A DNA stretch of 6,405 nucleotides from Cyclobacteriaceae bacterium (GTDB lineage Bacteria > Bacteroidota > Bacteroidia > Cytophagales > Cyclobacteriaceae). The DNA lies in the NCBI GenBank assembly GCA_025363495.1, contig JANYDR010000353.1, positions 1-6,405 on the forward strand, read 5' to 3'. Numbering within the stretch: position 1 is the stretch's first letter; every line of letters starts with the position of its first letter. Below are positions 1 to 4,701 of the stretch, piece after piece. The notes beneath the pieces were generated by a model, which saw nothing but the letters and a program-made list of their open reading frames with translations, ran no database searches and had not been told where the DNA came from. Position numbers and translations under genes: made by a program.

Positions 1-73
<73 letters not shown>

Positions 74-85
74 CACAATCAAATC

Positions 86-121
86 AAACCGCATTTCTTG
101 AACTGAGAATGCGGTTTTTTT
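86..121 (+). terminator. Rho-independent terminator of the tRNA gene
   Basis: A perfect 10-bp stem, AAACCGCATT (86-95) with AATGCGGTTT (108-117), encloses a 12-base loop. The 3' arm runs straight into a T tract (115-121) and more T-rich sequence. It lies 13 bases after the tRNA on the same strand, as expected for a tRNA transcript terminator. The stem is GC-rich in its centre only. On the opposite strand the A-rich 5' arm gives a weaker T run, so some two-way termination is possible. Confidence 0.82.
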
Positions 122-357
122 ATTTATGGGATTCTTTTTGGGATTGTTTATGCTTATTTTCTTGACCATGAAATATTTTTCGCTCAGTCTATAATTTTTA
201 ATTGATTGACCATTTCAGTTAAGATTGACTTAATCCTGGATGGCAGTGTTAAAGGCCCCAAGGATTGATTCTATTCAGTTGCAATAATATGAGGCTCTAT
301 GCCATTAATTACCTATGCAATGTTGTTGAAGCTAATTTGAATCCCAATCGAGAAATA

Positions 358-795
358 CTAATCTTTAAAGATTATAGAAATGAAATTCATCATTAATTCA
401 CCGATTCCGATAATAATTGAAATAATGATTGCATAAATAGCTAATCTTATAGCAAGTACTGACTGTTGACTTGCGCTCTCCGCTCGTTCCCTTGCTTCTT
501 TAAGCTCTAGAAAGTCATGATAGCTATAAATTGCATTTGGAAGGAGTGAATAGATATGATTGTCAAAATTATCATTTGCGATTCCTTCAGGGGAAGATAC
601 ATAGCCAATTAGATCACTTTGAGTTTCCATCGAACCCTTAAATGTGACAAGTCTACTTTTAATGAAATTTCTCTCTTCCTGACTTGCCTCTATCTTCTCG
701 AATAATTCTTGTAATGTAAAAAATTGATTCTTTTTAAGAAGCCCGAATTCTGTAAGCCTAATTATAATTCCTGAGTATTCTGGTTCGGTTCTCAT
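358..795 (-). CDS. Hypothetical protein with C-terminal membrane anchor
   Basis: This 145-residue protein belongs to no family I recognise. Residues 1-95 look soluble and mixed in composition. Residues 94-111 are a charged, heptad-like stretch (DFLELKEARERAESAS) likely to form a helix or short coiled coil. Residues about 113-142 are strongly hydrophobic (for example AIYAIIISIIIGIG) and should form one long membrane helix or a tight hairpin, followed by a short tail ending FKD. There is no N-terminal signal, so a tail-anchored arrangement with the bulk in the cytoplasm is inferred. The ATG at 793-795 is the first start in the frame; no Shine-Dalgarno site precedes it. The gene is clearly AT-rich compared with the metabolic genes further right and stands alone between the tRNA and an hsdM relic. 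Both points fit a laterally acquired orphan gene. That it is coding rests on length, amphipathic structure and a sensible membrane segment, not on homology. Confidence 0.68.
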   Translation of the reverse strand: MRTEPEYSGIIIRLTEFGLLKKNQFFTLQELFEKIEASQEERNFIKSRLVTFKGSMETQSDLIGYVSSPEGIANDNFDNHIYSLLPNAIYSYHDFLELKEARERAESASQQSVLAIRLAIYAIIISIIIGIGELMMNFISIIFKD

Positions 796-906
796 CGAAC
801 TGGTTTTTTAATTTAAACTGTTACCCACGGTTCTTTAGATATTCAATTTTCTTTCATAAAGGTAACAATCAAATGAAGATTGGGATTGAGACTTTTATTT
901 ATGGAT

Positions 907-943
907 TTAACCGTTTTTGAATTGGATACCAGAAAACGGTTAA
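907..943. repeat. Perfect 11-bp inverted repeat with 15-base spacer
   Basis: TTAACCGTTTT (907-917) is exactly complementary to AAAACGGTTAA (933-943). No T tract follows on either strand, so it is not a standard terminator. It sits in a gap without a convincing gene (796-1062), between the divergent starts of the 358-795 gene (minus) and the hsdM relic (plus). An operator or a leftover transposon end are both possible; neither is shown. I see nothing else firm in this gap. Confidence 0.5.
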
Positions 944-1062
944 CTGGCTTTAAGGTTTTGGAGTGGTGGATAATGTGAATCCGAAACAATATTTTCAAAG
1001 GCCTACCAGCTTAAATAATACGCTTTTAGATTTATATTTTGAACTCCTTATAATGGAACTCA

Positions 1063-1209
1063 ATGGCGATCAAGAAATCTGAACTTTATTCATCTCTGTG
1101 GGCAAGTTGCGATGCTCTCCGTGGCGGCATGGATGCCAGCCAATACAAGGACTATGTCCTGATTAGTATTCTACGTTTATCATTTCTGGGATATTCACAG
1201 GCAAATTGA
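1063..1209 (+). pseudogene. hsdM: Relic of hsdM, type I restriction-modification methyltransferase, N-terminal fragment
   Basis: Forty-eight codons run from ATG 1063 to TGA 1207. The first 33 or so residues, including LWASCDALRGGMDASQYKDY at residues 12-31, match the very conserved N-terminus of HsdM, the DNA adenine methyltransferase subunit of type I restriction-modification enzymes. In intact proteins YKDYVL is followed by a segment of the form LLFxKYxSDKY. Here it is replaced by ISILRLSFLGYSQAN and a stop. HsdM is normally about 500 residues, so less than a tenth is left and the SAM-binding and catalytic NPPF/Y region is absent. No hsdS or hsdR remains in the window. The preserved codons suggest truncation by deletion or recombination near base 1160, with little time for point decay. 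A short functional peptide is unlikely. A mutated join of the family segment is an alternative to a clean break, because a few residues after 33 can still be aligned loosely. Confidence 0.85.
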
Positions 1210-1311
1210 AATCGTCATGTTTTCCGGTAGCCATTCTTTAATACGATTATGATTTGATTTCTCACCAGGGGCCTTAACTTTAGAATTGCCTGCGTCATTA
1301 ATTTGTTTTTT

Positions 1312-1330
1312 ATTGCCCTGACAGGGCAAT
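1312..1330. repeat. 19-bp palindrome ATTGCCCTG-A-CAGGGCAAT
   Basis: Two 9-base arms, exact complements around a single central A, make this almost perfectly symmetrical. It shares the GCCCT/AGGGC core with the three shorter hairpins to its right, but with a 5-base centre between those cores (GACA region) and longer arms. A T-rich run flanks it on the left and GTTTATTT on the right, so weak terminator activity in either direction cannot be excluded. Confidence 0.65.
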
Positions 1331-1337
1331 GTTTATT

Positions 1338-1361
1338 TAGCGGCACGCGTCGCGCGTGCCG
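1338..1361. repeat. GC-rich hairpin with TAGCGGCACGCGT head
   Basis: CGGCACGCG (1341-1349) pairs perfectly with CGCGTGCCG (1353-1361) across a 3-base loop TCG, giving a very stable 9-bp stem made mostly of G-C pairs. The 13-base head TAGCGGCACGCGT (1338-1350) recurs exactly at 1528-1540, where a different 3' half changes the folding partner. No U tract follows. Confidence 0.7.
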
Positions 1362-1379
1362 GACAGATAGTGGTCACAA

Positions 1380-1405
1380 CGTTGAAGCCCTGTAAGGGCG
1401 AAGTT
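1380..1405 (+). repeat. Left arm of a 26-bp inverted repeat pair
   Basis: These 26 bases match the reverse complement of 1487-1512 at 24 positions. Each arm holds an internal hairpin, here GCCCT (1387-1391) with AGGGC (1395-1399) around GTA. The pair bounds a 133-bp segment with no gene, which is the size and form of a small MITE-like unit. I see no clear target-site duplication outside the arms. Confidence 0.65.
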
Positions 1406-1486
1406 TTCAAAACGTCAGTTTCAAAAAGGAGTATATTTCTTACGATAAAGAATGTAAAATTGATTACGATGAGCGTTGTGGAATTG

Positions 1487-1512
1487 AACTGCGCCCTTAC
1501 AGGGCTTCGACG
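1487..1512 (-). repeat. Right arm of the 26-bp inverted repeat pair, also repeated directly at 1555-1576
   Basis: This is the inverted partner of 1380-1405 (24 of 26 bases). Its core is GCCCT (1493-1497), TAC, AGGGC (1501-1505). The overlapping 22 bases 1485-1506 also occur in direct orientation at 1555-1576 with one change (TTA to TTT in the spacer). The unit is therefore present in three copies, one inverted relative to the other two. Confidence 0.65.
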
Positions 1513-1524
1513 AGCTCTTTAGAT

Positions 1525-1555
1525 ATCTAGCGGCACGCGTTGCATTCCGCTAGAT
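1525..1555. repeat. Second TAGCGGCACGCGT element, with altered hairpin
   Basis: ATCTAGCGG (1525-1533) pairs exactly with CCGCTAGAT (1547-1555) across a 13-base loop CACGCGTTGCATT. The head TAGCGGCACGCGT is identical to that at 1338-1350, but here the CACGCG part is in the loop and the TAGCGG part forms the stem. The same head thus folds in two different ways depending on its 3' partner. Confidence 0.65.
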
Positions 1556-1576
1556 GAACTGCGCCCTTTCAGGGCT
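1555..1576 (+). repeat. Third copy of the GCCCT/AGGGC repeat unit
   Basis: This 22-base element is a direct repeat of 1485-1506 with 21 identical bases. The hairpin is GCCCT (1563-1567), loop TTC, AGGGC (1571-1575). Its left edge abuts the 3' arm of the preceding hairpin, so the two repeat kinds are tightly packed. Confidence 0.65.
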
Positions 1577-1590
1577 GTAGCCACTTAGTT

Positions 1591-1603
1591 GGTGATAATC
1601 ACC
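1591..1603. repeat. Small palindrome GGTGAT-A-ATCACC
   Basis: A perfect 6-bp inverted repeat around a central A lies just right of the repeat cluster and 15 bases before the ATG of a doubtful small frame at 1619. The form suits a dimeric-regulator operator, but a 13-bp palindrome can occur by chance and no regulator gene adjoins it. Confidence 0.3.
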
Positions 1604-1618
1604 CCACTGCCTCGAGCG

Positions 1619-1723
1619 ATGAAAGCATTTTTGTTACTCATGCTGTGCGCACTCCTCCACATAAACTGCAGAATAGGATTTCTCTTTTCTTATTTCATGC
1701 ACAATGATCCCTTCTCAGAATGA
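1619..1723 (+). CDS. Doubtful 34-residue ORF with secretion-signal-like start
   Basis: The ATG at 1619 opens 34 codons to TGA 1721. The start MKAFLLLMLCALLHINCR has a lysine, a hydrophobic core of about 14 residues and a cysteine at 17, like a lipoprotein or Sec signal peptide. After that comes only a short tail ending HNDPFSE. It could be a tiny secreted peptide, the stub of a lost secreted-protein gene, or chance. No ribosome site or homology supports it, so this is a weak call. Confidence 0.2.
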   Translation: MKAFLLLMLCALLHINCRIGFLFSYFMHNDPFSE

Positions 1724-1748
1724 GAAATTCGGGATACGATGCGGCGTA

Positions 1749-2087
1749 CTAAGAGCCTTGTTCAAAAGACTCCCTGACAACATCGACAATTCCCAAAATA
1801 AAAATAATCACCACCGCCGCGGCCGCGAATGGTATCATCGCAATGCCAATCAGCACTCCCAGGAAATCTTCCAGCACAATATCAATTGTTAATATAACTA
1901 TCAAACAATAAGTTGCCAGCCGGAGTTCAGGCGATTTGATGAGGGGAGTAATCAGTAAACAACAGGTAACATCGGGCGTCTCGTGGTTTCTGGGTATGTT
2001 TGTAACCTGCAAATTCAATAGATTTGGATTGACGCGGTTGCAGGTAAGTTCTGGTATTTTACCGCTGGGGTTTGCGGCAATCAACAA
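1749..2087 (-). CDS. Doubtful small membrane ORF downstream of the serine ammonia-lyase gene
   Basis: The open frame is 112 codons, but its only long start is TTG at 2085-2087, overlapping the stop of the lyase gene. The first ATG in frame encodes only the last 29 residues. The N-terminal half (for example NLLNLQVTNIPRNHE) looks like translated intergenic sequence. The C-terminal half, from about CLIVILTIDIVLEDF onward, is two hydrophobic segments joined by GIAMIPFAAAAVV and ending with the polar tail RESFEQGS. If anything is expressed, it is probably a short two-helix membrane peptide beginning internally. An 8-bp inverted repeat, ACCTGCAA (2005-2012) with TTGCAGGT (2038-2045), lies under the N-terminal half and supports the view that this part is intergenic. 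I recognise no family, and I see no other candidate gene between 1724 and 2080. Confidence 0.2.
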   Translation of the reverse strand: MLIAANPSGKIPELTCNRVNPNLLNLQVTNIPRNHETPDVTCCLLITPLIKSPELRLATYCLIVILTIDIVLEDFLGVLIGIAMIPFAAAAVVIIFILGIVDVVRESFEQGS

Positions 2088-3670
2088 ACCTTAAAAAAGG
2101 TTTTGTTCTGAACTTCTTCATTCTTTGCGAGCATTGCTTCAATCTTTTTGGCTGTTTTTGTGATAGCAAGTCCCCCTAAGCCAGTGCACCGTAAGGTGTT
2201 GGGGATAGCATCGCCCACTTTCTTCATTGTCTCGATCACTTCATCCAATGGAATCAAATGATTGTAGTCAGACAACGCCATGTTCGCACACGAGATAGCG
2301 GTGGAGGCAGCCATTACGTTTCTGTTCAGACAAGGCGCTTCCACCCGGTCCGCAATCATATCACAAATCATTCCCAGCGAAGCCTGCAACGTCATCGAAG
2401 CAGCCGCAAGCGATTGGGCTAACGTACCTTTTTTCAGTACAACAATTCCGGCAGCAGCCATGCCTGAGCCTGATCCACACTCGGCCATGCATCCGCCCAC
2501 TTCAGCAGCAAACGTGGCATGAGCGGCAATGAACACGCCTATAATGCCGGCGGCTAACATGGCTTGCACCATTTCATCTTCCGATAATTTTAAGGAGGTG
2601 GCCGTGCCAATCACTGCGCCCGGCAGCGCACCGCAGGAACCCGCCGTGGGGGCCGCGACAATCACGCCCATCGAACTTTTCACTTCCATCATAGCAGAAG
2701 TGTACATGATGACAGTATTGAGTACATCACCTTCCACCAGGGTTTTCTTTTTCATCTGCAGCTGGAAGTTGACTGATTGAGGTCCTAAAATACGATCAGC
2801 ATACGTCGTGCCTTTTAATCCAAGCTCAATCGCATTTTGCATGATGCGAACGATGGCCCGCATCTTTTCAAAAACTTCCTCGTGAGAAATATTTCCCCGT
2901 GCACTTTCATAATGAACCGCCAATTCCCATAGCGACAGATCCTTGCCCTGATTGTACTCCAGCATTTCCTCGCAGGTAATGAAGGGAACAACCAAGTCCT
3001 TTCGCGATAAAACCGGAAGTACCGGCGCTAGTTTTTTAATGAATAAGACTTCTTCAAAGTTCTTTAACTCTTCCATAATTCCATGAGTTAAGAACTGATT
3101 GGATTTTATCTCAATATATATTGCGTTACCATGATGTACATTGAGTTCGTCGTATTCGATGGAGCCCTTTAAGAAGTTAACAATTGACTCCGGGGATTTT
3201 ACATAGATCAGCGTTTCGTAAAAATCCCCTGCCATGAAAACTTTGGCGCCATCAATCTCAATAACCTGGATCATACCGCCACCGGTTGAAAGTGCGGTAA
3301 GGGTTCGGGTTTCTTTATTATTTTTTAGTGTGATCTTATACGTGTTGGGATGAGTGGCTCCGATGGGATGAATTTCTATTTTGATTTTAATACCGGCAGC
3401 ATCAACGGCTTGCAAATAGTCGGGGAGACGTTCATCATAAGCTTCCCAGCCAAGAAAACCACCGAACAATCCCATGTCTGAACCCTGGCCTTTGTGCGTG
3501 GTAGCCAGCGAGCCATTTGGATCAAATTCGATAAGCACTTCCTTAATATCATTATTCATCAAATCCCGGCATAATCTGCCAATTCGTAGCGAGGCGGCGC
3601 AATGTGAACTTGAGGGTCCTCGCATCACAGGACCGATGACATCGTTGAAAATACTTGGGTAGCTTTCCAT
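2081..3670 (-). CDS. sdaA: L-serine ammonia-lyase (L-serine dehydratase), iron-sulfur dependent, single chain
   Basis: It converts L-serine to pyruvate and ammonia in the cytoplasm using an oxygen-sensitive [4Fe-4S] cluster. The 529 residues hold both parts of the enzyme in the order beta then alpha. The beta/allosteric substrate-binding domain comes first: GPSSSH at 18-23, NGSLATTHKGQGSD at 52-65, HPNT at 107-110 and GGGMIQVIE at 130-138. A linker or ACT-like region follows (about 150-220), then the catalytic alpha domain from about 235. Alpha signatures are APTAGSCGALPGA (340-352, C346), GGCMAECGSGSGMAAAG (392-408, C394 and C398), EAPCLNRN (444-451, C447) and RCTGLGGLA (494-502, C495). C346, C394 and C398 are the best candidates for cluster ligands. 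At 529 residues it exceeds the fused enterobacterial type (about 455). The ATG at 3668 is chosen because MESYPSIFNDVIGPVMRGPSSS starts where the family does; an ATG at 3829 would run far into the divergent permease gene. The chain ends in cysteine (FKVC), as in the Legionella enzyme whose C-terminal cysteine enters the active site, although the spacing differs. Family call firm; specificity for serine is inferred. Confidence 0.93.
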   Translation of the reverse strand: MESYPSIFNDVIGPVMRGPSSSHCAASLRIGRLCRDLMNNDIKEVLIEFDPNGSLATTHKGQGSDMGLFGGFLGWEAYDERLPDYLQAVDAAGIKIKIEIHPIGATHPNTYKITLKNNKETRTLTALSTGGGMIQVIEIDGAKVFMAGDFYETLIYVKSPESIVNFLKGSIEYDELNVHHGNAIYIEIKSNQFLTHGIMEELKNFEEVLFIKKLAPVLPVLSRKDLVVPFITCEEMLEYNQGKDLSLWELAVHYESARGNISHEEVFEKMRAIVRIMQNAIELGLKGTTYADRILGPQSVNFQLQMKKKTLVEGDVLNTVIMYTSAMMEVKSSMGVIVAAPTAGSCGALPGAVIGTATSLKLSEDEMVQAMLAAGIIGVFIAAHATFAAEVGGCMAECGSGSGMAAAGIVVLKKGTLAQSLAAASMTLQASLGMICDMIADRVEAPCLNRNVMAASTAISCANMALSDYNHLIPLDEVIETMKKVGDAIPNTLRCTGLGGLAITKTAKKIEAMLAKNEEVQNKTFFKVC

Positions 3671-3748
3671 GATTGCAGATTTTTGCCGAATGACATTTAA
3701 ATATATTGAATTTATCTCATTCTTTGTAAACCGATAATAACATAAACG
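3671..3748. promoter_or_regulatory. Divergent promoter region between serine ammonia-lyase and permease
   Basis: These 78 AT-rich bases must carry the promoters for both flanking genes. On the minus strand TATATTTA (rc of TAAATATA, inside 3699-3708) resembles the Bacteroidota -7 box TAnnTTTG with one mismatch. No well-spaced TTTG -33 box is obvious. On the plus strand I find no good match. Neither start has a Shine-Dalgarno site; the permease leader ends ATAATAACATAAACG, which is A-rich as is usual in the phylum. The location is certain from the gene layout, the boxes are not. Confidence 0.35.
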
Positions 3749-4630
3749 ATGATCACATTTATTTGGATTGTATTTGTAATTCTTGCCCTTTTGATTGGCG
3801 TAGTACTTGTTCGCGATTTTTTGAAACATCGCAACAACCTTGAGCCTAATAGTTGGGCAAAGACGGGATTCATCGGTTTTATCGCTAATTTTTTTGACAC
3901 CTTAGGTATCGGTTCGTTCTCGATTGAGACTGCATTATTTAAATTCATGAAGCAATCTGACGACCGGCTGATTCCCGGAACACTCAACGTGGCTAATGCA
4001 ATTCCTACGGTGACGCAGGCCATTATTTTCATTCAGATTGTTGAAGTAGAACCGCTCACGTTGGCACTTATGCTGGCGGCTTCAGGTGTTGGCGCCGTTT
4101 TAGGTGCCGGAATAGTTTCAAAATTTTCTGAAAAGAAAGTTCGCCTTACCATGGGCATTGCGTTGCTCATCACTGCCATGTTTATGATTGCAACAAAATT
4201 AAATTGGATTGAAGGAGGTGGCGATGCTATTGGACTGGAGGGAAGCAAATTGATTATCGCTGTGGCGGTTAATTTTATTTTGGGTGCGTTGATGACGGCT
4301 GGCATTGGATTGTATGCTCCTTGTATGGCCCTGGTATTTGCATTGGGGATGTCACCTAAAGTCGCCTTTCCCATCATGATGGGATCGTGCGCGGTGCTGA
4401 TGCCTATGGCTTCGCTGCGATTTATTAAAGAGGGTGCCTATAACAGGAGGGCTTCTTTGGCTATTGCCATAACCGGAGTTGCCGGCGTTTTGATTGCTGC
4501 GTTTTTTGTGAAGTCATTGCCGATGGACATTTTGCGATGGGTCGTGATAGCAGTTATTATTTACACAGCCGTGGTGATGCTTCGAGCTGCGTTGCGACGT
4601 GTCGCCCCGGTAAGCCAGGACGTTGCTTAA
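3749..4630 (+). CDS. TauE/SafE-family (sulfite exporter-like) membrane permease
   Basis: This inner-membrane protein of 293 residues has the family's usual length and hydrophobicity. Predicted membrane segments by eye are about 3-22, 39-57, 84-98, 103-123, 133-150, 167-187, 189-222 (perhaps two), 235-254 and 261-279. Conserved-looking loop motifs are GFIANFFDTLGIGSF (43-57), DRLIPGTLNVAN (72-83), and YAPCMALVFALGMSPKVAFP (189-208) followed by IMMGSC (209-214). The repeated glycine-rich motifs near the ends of segments 2 and 6-7 fit the internal duplication of the family. Members export sulfite, sulfoacetate or other small organic anions, but substrates are known for very few, so none is assigned here. 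The ATG at 3749 begins directly with the first membrane helix, which fits the family start. It is divergent from the serine ammonia-lyase gene and convergent with the aminotransferase gene. Sharing an intergenic region with a serine-degrading enzyme hints at a link to sulfur amino acids or pyruvate-like anions, but this is only context. Confidence 0.9.
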   Translation: MITFIWIVFVILALLIGVVLVRDFLKHRNNLEPNSWAKTGFIGFIANFFDTLGIGSFSIETALFKFMKQSDDRLIPGTLNVANAIPTVTQAIIFIQIVEVEPLTLALMLAASGVGAVLGAGIVSKFSEKKVRLTMGIALLITAMFMIATKLNWIEGGGDAIGLEGSKLIIAVAVNFILGALMTAGIGLYAPCMALVFALGMSPKVAFPIMMGSCAVLMPMASLRFIKEGAYNRRASLAIAITGVAGVLIAAFFVKSLPMDILRWVVIAVIIYTAVVMLRAALRRVAPVSQDVA

Positions 4631-4639
4631 CGACCGATC

Positions 4640-4672
4640 CACCCTCTCCTTTTTTATGAGAGGGCCGGGGTG
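4640..4672. repeat. CCCTCTC/GAGAGGG hairpin between convergent genes
   Basis: CCCTCTC (4642-4648) pairs with GAGAGGG (4658-4664) around a 9-base loop holding TTTTTT. An outer CACCC (4640-4644) can alternatively pair with GGGTG (4668-4672). It lies in the 71-bp gap between the stop codons of the permease and aminotransferase genes. A role as shared terminator is likely from position, but the T run is in the loop and no T tract follows the stem on either strand. The form CCCTCTCC...GAGAGGGCCGGGGTGAGG is one I recognise as a recurring intergenic repeat in many bacterial genomes, so it may be a dispersed element that landed here. Confidence 0.6.
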
Positions 4673-4701
4673 AGGAAAAATGTCCACACTAAAATTCCCC
4701 T

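Larger units (their letters stand above)
1312..1576. repeat. Cluster of REP/MITE-like palindromic repeats
   Basis: This 265-bp block contains six related palindromes and no credible gene. Four are variants of a GCCCT-spacer-AGGGC hairpin, at 1313-1329, 1387-1399, 1493-1505 and 1563-1575. Two share the head TAGCGGCACGCGT, at 1338-1350 and 1528-1540. The two kinds alternate. Similar GCCCTnnnAGGGC elements are, from general knowledge, frequent between genes in Bacteroidota and resemble REP units mobilised by REP-associated tyrosine transposases. No such transposase is present here, so mobilisation would be in trans. The boundaries given are those of the recognisable repeats. Confidence 0.75.

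Noticed and set aside
126..194. 22-codon hydrophobic ORF just after the tRNA terminator
   Set aside because: It begins in the terminator's T-rich tail and is hydrophobic only because the DNA is T-rich.
947..1092. Open frame of about 40 codons ending just after the hsdM start
   Set aside because: It needs a GTG start, has no homology that I can see, and overlaps the hsdM relic in another frame.
1192..1325. Minus-strand open stretch of about 43 codons containing NHNRIKEWLPENM
   Set aside because: It looks protein-like, but it starts inside a palindromic repeat, has no suitable start codon and matches nothing that I know.
1312..1576. CRISPR array
   Set aside because: The repeats are palindromes in mixed orientation with irregular spacing and no uniform spacers; no cas gene is present.
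1704..1892. Plus-strand 62-codon frame
   Set aside because: Its composition is rich in N, H and R without structure, and it is antisense to the hydrophobic frame; it looks random.
2591..2601. Strong AAGGAGGTG Shine-Dalgarno-like sequence on the plus strand
   Set aside because: It is antisense to the lyase gene and the phylum rarely uses such sites. No plus-strand gene there is credible.
2280..2780. Two plus-strand open frames of about 80 codons
   Set aside because: They lie entirely opposite the catalytic domain of the serine ammonia-lyase, whose conserved cysteine and glycine motifs are read on the minus strand. They are antisense shadows.
3671..3829. Upstream extension of the serine ammonia-lyase by 53 residues from an ATG at 3829
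   Set aside because: The added residues have no resemblance to the family and overlap the start of the divergent permease gene; the family N-terminus fits the ATG at 3668-3670.
4213..4223. GAAGGAGGTGGCGATG resembling a ribosome site plus start
   Set aside because: It is inside the permease gene and simply encodes the glycine-rich loop EGGGDA; no separate gene follows.
3712..4377. Minus-strand open frames opposite the permease
   Set aside because: The plus-strand translation has the membrane helices and TauE/SafE motifs; the minus frames have no recognisable features.
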